The position numbers and the translations under genes are program-made. Positions 44,225 through 52,742 of a DNA stretch of 64,000 nucleotides are shown here, piece by piece; the stretch's first letter is position 1; every line of letters starts with the position of its first letter. The notes beneath the pieces are model-generated. The model worked only from the letters and a program-made list of their open reading frames with translations. It was not told where the DNA came from and did no database searches. Source of the stretch: Herbaspirillum sp. Sphag64 (GTDB taxonomy: Bacteria > Pseudomonadota > Gammaproteobacteria > Burkholderiales > Burkholderiaceae_D); the NCBI RefSeq assembly GCF_014192645.1, contig NZ_JACHYE010000001.1, positions 688,350 through 752,349 on the forward strand, written 5' to 3'.

Positions 44225-45949
44225 ATGCGAGAACTCTACAAATCCAAGGCGTTCGTCTGGACGCTACTTATTCTGTTCCTGCTGATCTGGTTTTACATGC
44301 TGGGGGCGCGCACGCTGGTCCCAACTGATGAGGGCCGGTATGCCGAAATGGCACGTGAAATGGTTGCCACCCACGACTGGATCACACCACGCCTGAATGC
44401 AATCAAGTATTTCGAAAAGCCGCCTCTGCAAACCTGGATGAATGCCATCACGTTCGAACTGTTCGGGCTCGGTGAATGGCAGGCGCGCCTGTGGACCGGT
44501 CTGAGCGCACTGTTTGGTATTGCATTGGTGGCCTACACCGGTCGCCGCGTGTTCAATGAACGCGTTGGCTTCTATGCACCAGTGGTTCTGGCATCCAGTC
44601 TATTCTGGGCAGCCATGGGGCACATCAATACACTCGACATGGGTCTGGCTGGAATGATGACCTTGAGCATCTGTGCACTGTTGCTGGCGCAACGCACTGA
44701 CGCCAATCGCGCCGAGCAACGTAACTGGATGCTGCTGTGCTGGGCCGGCATGGCACTCGCGGTGCTCTCCAAGGGACTTATCGGCATTGTTCTTCCCGGT
44801 GCTGTATTAGTGCTTTACACGCTCTTTTCACGCGATTGGGGCATCTGGAAACGACTGCACCTAATTAAGGGATTGATCCTGTTTTTCGTCATCACTGTGC
44901 CTTGGTTTTTGCTGGTCTCGATGCGCAATCCAGAGTTTGCTCAGTTCTTTTTCATTCACGAACATTTCCAGCGTTTTACCACCAAAATACATAGCCGTAC
45001 CGGCCCATGGTATTACTTCATTCCCATTCTGCTGTTAGGCATCCTGCCCTGGCTTGGTGTGTTTGCGCAGAGTCTGTGGGGTGCGCTGCGCGAAGATCGT
45101 AGCGGTGCCGGTAACTTTACCAGCCTCAGCGAAGGTCGCTTTCAGCCGCGCAAGATGCTGCTGATCTGGTCAGTGTTCATTTTTGTCTTTTTCAGCATTT
45201 CTGACTCGAAGCTACCGTCGTATATTCTACCAATATTCCCGACGCTGGCATTGCTGATTGCCTGCCATCTGGAGAGTAGTTCGTCCAAAGCACTGGTCTG
45301 GTCGGCATCGCTGCTGGCAATCCCTTGCGCAATTTCCCTGGCCTTCATTCCGCGCGTACCACTGTTGGCCAGGGATGCGTATTCCCTGCCATTGGTGAGC
45401 GCACACGTACCATGGATTTACGCCGCTGCCATCACCGCCTTTATTGGTGCCGTACTGGCGATCCGTCTGGCTCGCAGGGAGCGTGATCTGGCGGTTGTGA
45501 CCCTGGCTGCCGGTGCATTCATTGCCGGACAATTGTTAATGTTGGGTCATGAACCTCAGGGACGCTATTCGGCGGGCGTCAATCATGTCCCTGCAATTGA
45601 GGCAGAGCTGACACCAGATACGCCAATATTCCTGGTCGGACTCTATGAACAGGCGTTGCCGTTTTACCTGCAACGGACCATGACACTGGTTCGCCATGCA
45701 GATGAAATGGAATTTGGCCTGAAGCAGGAACCACAGTTATGGATCCCGACTGTCGATGCGTTTGTCAAACGCTGGGAAGCAGATCATCATGCCGGCATCA
45801 AGGATATCGCCATCATTGATCCTTCGATCTATGCAGACTTGGCACAGCAAGGCGTGCCAATGCGAGTGATCGGCCAGGACCCACGACGTGTCATCGTCGC
45901 CAACGACCCCACAACGCCCCTTTTCGACAAGAAGAAGACAGCACCATGA
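44225..45949 (+). CDS. arnT: ArnT-type lipid A aminoarabinose transferase
   Basis: ArnT moves 4-amino-4-deoxy-L-arabinose from undecaprenyl phosphate to lipid A in the periplasmic leaflet, giving resistance to cationic peptides and polymyxin. The 574-residue GT-C protein has about 12 hydrophobic helices. The catalytic acidic motif is in the first periplasmic loop (LVPTDEGRYAEMAREMV), followed by WITPRLNAIKYFEKPPLQTW. The soluble C-terminal domain starts near residue 430. It heads a seven-gene arn set on the plus strand. ATG 44225 has AAGGA upstream. Confidence 0.92.
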   Translation: MRELYKSKAFVWTLLILFLLIWFYMLGARTLVPTDEGRYAEMAREMVATHDWITPRLNAIKYFEKPPLQTWMNAITFELFGLGEWQARLWTGLSALFGIALVAYTGRRVFNERVGFYAPVVLASSLFWAAMGHINTLDMGLAGMMTLSICALLLAQRTDANRAEQRNWMLLCWAGMALAVLSKGLIGIVLPGAVLVLYTLFSRDWGIWKRLHLIKGLILFFVITVPWFLLVSMRNPEFAQFFFIHEHFQRFTTKIHSRTGPWYYFIPILLLGILPWLGVFAQSLWGALREDRSGAGNFTSLSEGRFQPRKMLLIWSVFIFVFFSISDSKLPSYILPIFPTLALLIACHLESSSSKALVWSASLLAIPCAISLAFIPRVPLLARDAYSLPLVSAHVPWIYAAAITAFIGAVLAIRLARRERDLAVVTLAAGAFIAGQLLMLGHEPQGRYSAGVNHVPAIEAELTPDTPIFLVGLYEQALPFYLQRTMTLVRHADEMEFGLKQEPQLWIPTVDAFVKRWEADHHAGIKDIAIIDPSIYADLAQQGVPMRVIGQDPRRVIVANDPTTPLFDKKKTAP

Positions 45950-46317
45950 ATCTCGCGACCTTCGGTTTTATTTTCACGGGTATTTGCCTTAATGCCATCG
46001 CGCAATTATTGCTGAAGGCAGGCACCAATGCGGTTGGTGCAATTCATCTGACCGCCGACAACTGGTTTGCCACTGCAATCAAGCTGGCAACCCAGTTGCC
46101 AATTATCGGCGGACTGACTTGCTATGTCGTTTCGGTCGGCGTCTGGATCATCGGCCTGTCACGGGTTGACGTCACCATCGCCTATCCACTGTTGTCGCTG
46201 GGCTATATCATCAACGCTGTCGGTGCCTGGTATTTTCTGGGTGAGGCCGTCTCGGCACAACGACTGCTGGCCATCGCCGTCATTATTGTTGGCGTCATTC
46301 TGTTGACCAGAAGCTGA
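45946..46317 (+). CDS. ArnE/ArnF-like small multidrug-resistance-type flippase subunit
   Basis: The 123-residue protein has four hydrophobic helices in the SMR/EamA pattern (IAQLLLKAG; WIIGLSRVDVTIAYPLLSLGYI; AVIIVGVILLTRS). In E. coli ArnE and ArnF together flip undecaprenyl-phosphate-aminoarabinose across the inner membrane. Only one such gene is present here, so it may act as a homodimer or with a distant partner. Its ATG overlaps the arnT stop by four bases, showing coupled translation. Confidence 0.85.
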   Translation: MNLATFGFIFTGICLNAIAQLLLKAGTNAVGAIHLTADNWFATAIKLATQLPIIGGLTCYVVSVGVWIIGLSRVDVTIAYPLLSLGYIINAVGAWYFLGEAVSAQRLLAIAVIIVGVILLTRS

Positions 46318-46451
46318 GCATGAGATTCCAGCAGGAGTTCACCCCCCCCTCGCAATAGTCACATGCCCATTGGCTGATTTACAATACGTGCCGTTATGCC
46401 CGCAGCAGTTACGAGATGTTGCGGCTTTTTTACAATAACCGTGAGCGTTTC

Positions 46452-47579
46452 ATGACACAGCCCCTGCCGTTTCTGCCATTTTCAAAGCCTACCATTGACG
46501 AACCAACCATCGCCGCGGTTGCTGACGTATTACGTTCTGGATGGATCACCAGCGGTCCCAAGGTACAGGCATTTGAAAAGACCCTGTCAGATTACCTCGG
46601 ACAACGATTGGTGCGCACCTTCAATTCGGGCACCTGCACCATGGAAATTGCACTACGTATAGCTGGCATTGGCGCAGGCGACGAAGTGATTACGACGCCG
46701 ATTTCATGGGTTGCTACAGCCAACGTCATCATTGAAACCGGCGCAACCCCGGTGTTTGCAGATATCGATCCAGTCACACGCAACATTGATTTAGACAAGC
46801 TGGAAGCGGCGATCACACCTCGTACAAAAGCTGTGATCCCGGTCTACCTGTCCGGACTTCCTGTGGACATGGATCGTCTGTATGCGATCGCACGCAAGCA
46901 CAATCTGCGTGTCATCGAAGATGCCGCGCAAGCGCTTGGTTCCAGCTGGAACGGAAAACGTATCGGTTCATTCGGTGACTTTGTATCCTTCAGCTTCCAG
47001 GCAAACAAGAACATTACTAGTTCCGAGGGTGGCTGTCTGGTAGTCAACGATGCTGACGAAGCAAAACTGGCTGAAAAATATCGGCTGCAAGGCGTCACCC
47101 GTACCGGATTCGATGGTCTGGAAGTCGACGTGTTGGGCGGCAAGTTCAACATGACCGATGTCTCAGCAGCGATCGGTCTCGGACAATTCGCCCATATCGA
47201 TGCCATTACCGAGAAGCGACGCAGCCTGGCGCGTCACTATTTTGAACAGTTTGGCAGCGACTTCGAAGCCACCACGGGTGCGCAATTGCCAGTCGCCGAT
47301 TTTGCAAACTCCAATTGGCACATGTTCCAGCTGGTACTGCCAGAACGCATCACCCGCGCTGATTTCATGGAAAAAATGATGGAACGCCAAATTGGCATCG
47401 GATATCACTATCCGCCGATTCATCTGCTGAAACTGTATCGTGATCGCGGCTTCCGTGAAGGCATGTTCCCCTTCGCCGAACGCGTAGGTCGTCGTATTGT
47501 GTCGTTGCCGATGTTTAACGCAATGGACAAACAGGATGTGGAGCGTGCAGTTGCCGCGGTAAAATCCGTGCTGGCTTGA
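46452..47579 (+). CDS. arnB: UDP-4-amino-4-deoxy-L-arabinose aminotransferase ArnB
   Basis: ArnB transaminates UDP-4-keto-arabinose with glutamate. This 375-residue DegT/DnrJ/EryC1-family enzyme has LPFSKPTIDEPTIAAV at the start, FNSGTCTMEIALRIAG, VIEDAAQALGSSW, and the PLP lysine in SFQANKNITSSEGGCLV. ATG 46452 is chosen for the conserved N-terminus; the upstream frame to 46416 is not family-like. It follows the flippase subunit gene by 134 bases. Confidence 0.92.
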   Translation: MTQPLPFLPFSKPTIDEPTIAAVADVLRSGWITSGPKVQAFEKTLSDYLGQRLVRTFNSGTCTMEIALRIAGIGAGDEVITTPISWVATANVIIETGATPVFADIDPVTRNIDLDKLEAAITPRTKAVIPVYLSGLPVDMDRLYAIARKHNLRVIEDAAQALGSSWNGKRIGSFGDFVSFSFQANKNITSSEGGCLVVNDADEAKLAEKYRLQGVTRTGFDGLEVDVLGGKFNMTDVSAAIGLGQFAHIDAITEKRRSLARHYFEQFGSDFEATTGAQLPVADFANSNWHMFQLVLPERITRADFMEKMMERQIGIGYHYPPIHLLKLYRDRGFREGMFPFAERVGRRIVSLPMFNAMDKQDVERAVAAVKSVLA

Positions 47580-47695
47580 TTGCTCAGAACATAGCAGAAT
47601 GACAATTCATGCCTCAGTCTCGCGACTGGTACGTGTCTTGCATGCCTGTATGATAAACATGCTTCACTAAAATAAATTCTATATCCCAGGCCTTG

Positions 47696-48652
47696 ATGAA
47701 ACCAGAACTCTCCGTCGTCATCCCCGTCTACAACGAGCAATCGGGTCTTGCCAAGCTATTTGCACGGCTGTACCCGGCCCTCGATGCGCTAGGAATCACG
47801 TACGAAATCATCTACGTCAATGATGGCAGCCGAGACCAGTCTGCGGCACTCTTGGCCGATCAATATCGCGCGCGCCCCGATGTCACCCGGGTTGTCCTGT
47901 TCAATGGCAACTATGGCCAGCACATGGCGATTCTGGCTGGCTTCAATGCCACGCGCGGTGATATCGTTGTTACCCTCGACGCCGACCTGCAAAATCCGCC
48001 GGAAGAAATTGGCAACCTGGTCACCAAGATGCGAGAAGGCTATGACTACGTAGGATCAATCCGCCGTCAGCGCCAGGATTCCGCCTGGCGCACATGGGCC
48101 TCCAAGGCAATGAATCGCCTGCGTGAAAAACTGACCCATATCAAGATGACCGATCAGGGCAATATGCTGCGCGCCTATGGCCGCAATGTGATTGACCTGA
48201 TCAATCAGTGTCGCGAAGTCAACACCTTCGTGCCGGCGCTGGCCTATACCTTCGCCCGCAATCCAACCGAAATCATTGTGGAACACGAGGAGCGCTCGGC
48301 TGGCGAATCGAAATATTCGCTTTACAGCTTGATTCGCCTCAATTTCGACCTGATCACCGGCTTCTCACTGATGCCTCTACAATTTTTTTCGCTATTAGGA
48401 ATGATGTTGTCGGTAGCATCCGCTGCCTTGTTCATCCTGATGGTAGTACGGCGCTTTGTTCTGGGTGCCGAAGTGCAAGGGGTCTTCACGCTGTTTGCGA
48501 TCACTTTTTTCCTGATCGGCGTGATTCTGTTCGGTATTGGTCTGCTGGGTGAATATATCGGCAGAATCTATCTTCAAGTCCGGGCCCGTCCCCGCTATGT
48601 GGTGCAGGCGATCCTCGAACAATCTTCCGAAGAAAGTCAGAACAACGCATGA
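47696..48652 (+). CDS. arnC: Undecaprenyl-phosphate 4-deoxy-4-formamido-L-arabinose transferase ArnC
   Basis: ArnC attaches formylated aminoarabinose to undecaprenyl phosphate. The 318-residue GT2 protein has the fold start LSVVIPVYNEQSGL, the DxD region TLDADLQNPPEEIG, and the QGNMLRAYGRNVID and EHEERSAGESKYSLYSL stretches. It ends in two membrane helices (MPLQFFSLLGMMLSVASAAL and FLIGVILFGIGLLGEYIGRIY). ATG 47696 is preferred to TTG 47693. Its stop overlaps the formyltransferase start by four bases. Confidence 0.92.
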   Translation: MKPELSVVIPVYNEQSGLAKLFARLYPALDALGITYEIIYVNDGSRDQSAALLADQYRARPDVTRVVLFNGNYGQHMAILAGFNATRGDIVVTLDADLQNPPEEIGNLVTKMREGYDYVGSIRRQRQDSAWRTWASKAMNRLREKLTHIKMTDQGNMLRAYGRNVIDLINQCREVNTFVPALAYTFARNPTEIIVEHEERSAGESKYSLYSLIRLNFDLITGFSLMPLQFFSLLGMMLSVASAALFILMVVRRFVLGAEVQGVFTLFAITFFLIGVILFGIGLLGEYIGRIYLQVRARPRYVVQAILEQSSEESQNNA

Positions 48653-49566
48653 ACGCAGTCGTCTTTGCCTATCATGACGTCGGAGTGCGCTGTCTGAAAG
48701 TGCTGCTGGCGCGCGGCGTCAAGGTAGAACTTGTCGTCACGCATCAAGACAATCCGACGGAAAATATCTGGTTTGGCTCGGTGGCTAGTGTCTGTCGCGA
48801 ATACGGCATCAATTTCATCACACCTGAAGATCCAAAATCGCCGTCCCTGCAGGCGCAGGTTGCCGCAGTAAAGCCAGATTTCATTTTCAGTTTTTACTAT
48901 CGACACATGCTGCCGGTTGATTTGCTGGCGATAGCGCGTCATGGCGCCTACAACATGCATGGTTCGCTCCTGCCGAAATACCGTGGCCGAGTACCAATCA
49001 ACTGGGCCGTCTTGCATGGCGAGACCGAAACCGGAGCTACCCTGCATGAGATGGCAGCCAAGCCTGACGCCGGAGCGATTATTGCGCAAACGGCAGTGCC
49101 AATCCTTCCCGACGATACGGCCTACGAAGTATTCGGCAAAGTAGTCGTTGCTGCAGAGCAAACTTTATGGAACGCACTTCCACTGATGCTGGCAGGTCAG
49201 ACGCCACGGCTGCCCAATGACTTGAGTCAGGGCAGCTATTTTGGTGGCCGCAAGCCCGAAGATGGTCGCCTTGACTGGAAAAAGCCCGCTCAATACGTGC
49301 ATAATCTGGTACGCACGGTGGCTCCCCCCTATCCGGGAGCTTTCGAAGAAATTTCAGGTGATAAAATCACAGTAACCAAAACGCGGTTGCTTGACGAGTC
49401 GGTTCGTACCAAACTGGTCAGAGCACACGGCGCGCAGGAAAAGTTTTTTGATGGTGGCCATCTTTATGCACGCTGTGGCGATGGCAACTACCTGGAAATA
49501 CTGAGTATCCAGATCAATGATCAGGATGCTTCTCTTAATAATTATCTGAAATACATGGCCGTCTAA
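48649..49566 (+). CDS. arnA: UDP-4-amino-4-deoxy-L-arabinose formyltransferase (ArnA N-terminal half)
   Basis: The 305-residue protein corresponds to the N-terminal half of E. coli ArnA, which formylates UDP-aminoarabinose with formyl-tetrahydrofolate. The catalytic residues occupy identical positions: N102 and H104 in YNMHGSLLPKYRGR, and D140 in MAAKPDAGAI. The protein ends after this module instead of continuing into the decarboxylase, which is a separate gene 21 bases downstream. Its start overlaps the arnC stop. Confidence 0.9.
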   Translation: MNAVVFAYHDVGVRCLKVLLARGVKVELVVTHQDNPTENIWFGSVASVCREYGINFITPEDPKSPSLQAQVAAVKPDFIFSFYYRHMLPVDLLAIARHGAYNMHGSLLPKYRGRVPINWAVLHGETETGATLHEMAAKPDAGAIIAQTAVPILPDDTAYEVFGKVVVAAEQTLWNALPLMLAGQTPRLPNDLSQGSYFGGRKPEDGRLDWKKPAQYVHNLVRTVAPPYPGAFEEISGDKITVTKTRLLDESVRTKLVRAHGAQEKFFDGGHLYARCGDGNYLEILSIQINDQDASLNNYLKYMAV

Positions 49567-49587
49567 GGTCGTCTACCAATACCTATC

Positions 49588-50643
49588 ATGAAAAAAGTCC
49601 TTATTCTCGGCGTCAACGGCTTCATCGGCCATCATCTGTCCAAACGCATTCTGGAAACCACTGACTGGCACGTCTATGGCATGGACATGATGACTGACCG
49701 CATCACTGACATTCTGGAAAATGAGGCTTACAAGTCGCGCATGCACTTCTTCGAAGGTGACATCACGATCAACAAGGAATGGGTGGAGTATCACGTCAAG
49801 AAGTGCGACGTCATCCTGCCACTGGTTGCCATTGCGACACCGTCGACCTACGTCAACAAGCCGCTGCGTGTATTTGAGCTGGATTTCGAAGCCAATCTGC
49901 CGATCGTCCGCTCCGCCGCCAAGTATGGCAAGCATCTGGTGTTCCCTTCCACTTCCGAAGTCTATGGCATGTGCCACGACGATGAATTCGATTCCGAAGA
50001 ATCTGAATTGATCTGTGGCCCGATCAACAAGCCACGCTGGATTTATTCCTGCGCCAAGCAATTGATGGATCGCGTGATCTGGGGTTACGGCATGGAAGAC
50101 AATCTCAATTTCACCCTGTTCCGCCCATTCAACTGGATCGGTGCCGGGCTGGATTCCATCCATACGCCGAAGGAAGGTAGCTCTCGCGTGGTCACCCAGT
50201 TCTTTGGGCATATCGTACGCGGTGAAAATATTTCTCTGGTAGATGGCGGTCAGCAAAAACGTGCTTTCACCTACATTGACGATGGTATCGATGCATTGAT
50301 GAAGATTATTGCCAACGAAGGTGGCGTTGCGTCCGGCAAAATCTACAACATCGGCAATCCAACCAACAATTACTCGATCCGTGACCTGGCCGACATGATG
50401 CTCAAACTGGCAGCCGAATATCCTGAGTACGCTGAATCGGCAAAACAGGTCAAACTGGTTGAAACCACGTCGACCGCCTACTATGGCAAGGGTTATCAGG
50501 ATGTTCAAAACCGCGTTCCCAAGATCACCAACACCTGTGAAGAACTGAACTGGAAGCCTACCTTCACCATGGCAGACACGCTGCGTAACATTTTTGACGC
50601 CTACCGTGGTCAAGTAGCGCAGGCGCGCGCACTGGTTGACTAA
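49588..50643 (+). CDS. UDP-glucuronic acid oxidative decarboxylase (ArnA C-terminal half)
   Basis: This 351-residue SDR protein corresponds to the C-terminal half of ArnA, which oxidises and decarboxylates UDP-glucuronate to UDP-4-keto-arabinose. It has the NAD loop LILGVNGFIGHHLSK, the active-site Ser/Glu in FPSTSEVYGMC, the YSCAKQL Tyr-Lys pair, and FTLFRPFNWIGAGLDSI. The late KRAFTYIDDG carries the Arg needed for catalysis. In the pathway it acts before ArnB. A strong terminator follows its stop. Confidence 0.9.
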   Translation: MKKVLILGVNGFIGHHLSKRILETTDWHVYGMDMMTDRITDILENEAYKSRMHFFEGDITINKEWVEYHVKKCDVILPLVAIATPSTYVNKPLRVFELDFEANLPIVRSAAKYGKHLVFPSTSEVYGMCHDDEFDSEESELICGPINKPRWIYSCAKQLMDRVIWGYGMEDNLNFTLFRPFNWIGAGLDSIHTPKEGSSRVVTQFFGHIVRGENISLVDGGQQKRAFTYIDDGIDALMKIIANEGGVASGKIYNIGNPTNNYSIRDLADMMLKLAAEYPEYAESAKQVKLVETTSTAYYGKGYQDVQNRVPKITNTCEELNWKPTFTMADTLRNIFDAYRGQVAQARALVD

Positions 50644-50666
50644 GCCTTGCGCAAGCGAGACTGATG

Positions 50667-50693
50667 AAAATGCGCTCTTTGGAGCGCATTTTT
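50667..50693 (+). terminator. Intrinsic terminator between the decarboxylase gene and arnD
   Basis: AAAATGCGCTC and GAGCGCATTTT pair perfectly around TTTG and five T follow. It stands 23 bases after the decarboxylase stop, inside the arn gene set. Confidence 0.9.
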
Positions 50694-50835
50694 CATTTGG
50701 ACGGCGACAATCGATACGCGCCGCAGAAAATCGGTTTATCGCGCGCGCCTTTCATGCAACAATTTATGCCATCGATCATTTGATGGAGGCACTCCTCACC
50801 GAAGAGCCTCCTTCACCCAAAGAAAGTACGCAAAC

Positions 50836-51780
50836 TTGCCTCAGATCACGCTAAAAATAGACGCCGATACCTACCGCGGCACCCGCCAGGGTGTACCCAA
50901 TCTGGTTCAGCAGCTGCTGCGACATGGCGCCAATGCGACCTTCCTGTTTTCGCTTGGACCGGACCACACTGGCTGGGCCCTTAAGCAAGTATTTCGGCCG
51001 GGTTTCTTCAGCAAGGTCTCACGCACCTCGGTCGTCGAACATTACGGCCTGAAAACCCTGATGTACGGCACGTTGTTACCTGCCCCGGATATCGGCAAGA
51101 CCTGCGGTGACTTTATGCGCGCGGCGCGTGACGCCGGTTTCGAATGTGGCATACACACCTGGGATCATCGCGTCTGGCAAGACCACGTCCGCGCGCGAGA
51201 CGCTGCATGGACGCAAAATATCATGCAGCGCTCGTATGCACGTTTTCGCGAGATTTTTGGACACGATCCGGTCACGCATGGTGCCGCCGGCTGGCAAATG
51301 AACGAACATGCATTTGTCCAACTCGATAAATTTGGCATCACATACTCCTCCGACGGCCGTGCGCTACTCAAAGAAGATGGCACACTCGCAGACCCGGCAG
51401 CCGGTCCACATCGACTTGGTACCAATGGCAGCACCTTGTCATGTGTACAACTGCCGACCACACTTCCTACGCTCGACGAGATCCTGGGAAGAGAAATCAA
51501 CGGCAAGCTTATTGATGCCAGCAATGCTGCCGCGTTTTTGCTTGCGCTGACCAAGCAGCAGCCTCGGGACCATGTATTCACCCTGCACGCTGAACTTGAA
51601 GGGCAGAAACTGGCCCCCATATTCGAGCAGCTGTTACTGGGCTGGCGCGCCCAAGGTTACGAACTGGTATCAATGGGAGAGTACTTTCAGAGCATAGAAG
51701 GACAGCTTCTGCCAGTCCTTCCGATTACCTGGGGCGAATTACCAGGACGCTCTGGGGATTTGATCCTGCAAGCCGCATAA
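50836..51780 (+). CDS. arnD: 4-deoxy-4-formamido-L-arabinose-phosphoundecaprenol deformylase ArnD
   Basis: ArnD removes the formyl group on the lipid carrier before transfer to lipid A. The 314-residue polysaccharide-deacetylase-like protein starts ITLKIDADTYRGTRQGVPNL, whose DAD is the metal/catalytic motif, and has CGIHTWDHRVWQDH and AAGWQMNEHAF, and ends with FTLHAELEGQK. The start is TTG 50836, since the conserved segment follows at once and no in-frame ATG lies near; its ribosome binding site is poor. It lies 142 bases past a terminator, so it may have its own promoter. Confidence 0.9.
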   Translation: MPQITLKIDADTYRGTRQGVPNLVQQLLRHGANATFLFSLGPDHTGWALKQVFRPGFFSKVSRTSVVEHYGLKTLMYGTLLPAPDIGKTCGDFMRAARDAGFECGIHTWDHRVWQDHVRARDAAWTQNIMQRSYARFREIFGHDPVTHGAAGWQMNEHAFVQLDKFGITYSSDGRALLKEDGTLADPAAGPHRLGTNGSTLSCVQLPTTLPTLDEILGREINGKLIDASNAAAFLLALTKQQPRDHVFTLHAELEGQKLAPIFEQLLLGWRAQGYELVSMGEYFQSIEGQLLPVLPITWGELPGRSGDLILQAA

Positions 51781-51852
51781 CGTGTCCCTGGACGATATCC
51801 CAGGCACGAGACGCAATTCCAAATTTGATTAAGTAGACTAAGGGGCACTATT

Positions 51853-52332
51853 TTGACTGACGAAACTCCATCCATCCTCAACAAGATCGTGCCTGAATTT
51901 TCTGCAGAGATGACCGGCGGCAAGACCTTCTCGTTGTCAGCGTACAGCGGCAAGAATCTGGTACTGTATTTTTACCCCAAAGACAATACGCCCGGCTGTA
52001 CCACCGAAGGTATTCAGTTCCGCGATGCCTATCCACAATTTCAGAAACACAATACGGAAATCTTTGGTATCAGCCGGGATAGCCTGAAGTCACACGAAGG
52101 CTTCAAAGCCAAACTTGACCTGCCCTTCGAACTGATCACTGATCCTGACGAAACCGTGTGCATCATGTTCGATGTCATGAAGATGAAAAACATGTATGGC
52201 AAGAAAGTAAGAGGCGTCGAACGCAGCACGTTTGTGATTGACGGATCAGGCAAATTGGTGAAAGAATGGCGTGGAGTGAAGGTCGCTTCTCATGTCGAAG
52301 AGGTGCTCAGTTTCGTGAAAACGATTGCTTAA
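51853..52332 (+). CDS. bcp: Thiol peroxidase of the BCP/PrxQ family
   Basis: This 159-residue peroxiredoxin reduces hydroperoxides. It has FSLSAYSGKNLVLYFYPKDNTPGCTTEG with the peroxidatic Cys in PGCT, FGISRDSLKSHEGF, and RSTFVIDGSGKL. The E. coli BCP second (resolving) cysteine five residues on is replaced here (CTTEGI). The enzyme is therefore a 1-Cys type or uses another partner. The start is TTG 51853 with AAGGGG upstream. Confidence 0.9.
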   Translation: MTDETPSILNKIVPEFSAEMTGGKTFSLSAYSGKNLVLYFYPKDNTPGCTTEGIQFRDAYPQFQKHNTEIFGISRDSLKSHEGFKAKLDLPFELITDPDETVCIMFDVMKMKNMYGKKVRGVERSTFVIDGSGKLVKEWRGVKVASHVEEVLSFVKTIA

Positions 52333-52742
52333 GAAGTTCTGCTGCTCAGGTTTCACCGTGTTGTGAAATCTTGGCCTGGTGACAATGCCTGTGATGAAAT
52401 TGTGGCGTTCCACAAGATCGAATTAACGATTTCATCCATCGCATGCAAACCAGCCGAAAGATGTAGTCAATGTAGACAAGCCTTTGAATTCAAATAAAAA
52501 ACCGTTTCCTGGAAGCCGTTTTTGGATCAGGTCCCGAACCTGCCAAAACGGCTTTTTTACTTTGCATTTCAATGCTTCCACTAACCAAGCCCTCCTCTCC
52601 CATGGCTCACTGCAGTTCAATGCAGGCGCCTGTCCCGAGAAGGGTTTGCTTAGCGGCGGTTGTACTTCGTTGTTGCTCCTCCTGCAGTCCCAGTTCGCTC
52701 TGACAAAGCGGCATTTTTTCTCCATTCATATCCGAGGTTCTG
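52333..52742 (+). other. Gene-free region between bcp and the PhoH-like gene
   Basis: No gene is seen in these 410 bases. They contain an intrinsic terminator (52513-52558), a short palindrome (TTTGAATTCAAA near 52485), and a 180-base G+C-mixed stretch that probably forms the leader of the PhoH-like gene. A GAGG stands eight bases before its ATG. A small RNA cannot be excluded. Confidence 0.6.
52513..52558 (+). terminator. Intrinsic terminator downstream of bcp
   Basis: AAGCCGTTTTTGG and CCAAAACGGCTT pair, with an inner CAGGT/ACCTG stem around CCCGA, and a six-T run follows. It lies 180 bases past the bcp stop. Confidence 0.88.

Noticed and set aside
49573..50613. 346-codon minus-strand frame opposite the UDP-glucuronate decarboxylase gene
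   Set aside because: It mirrors a clearly conserved SDR enzyme on the other strand and has no ribosome binding site or motif.
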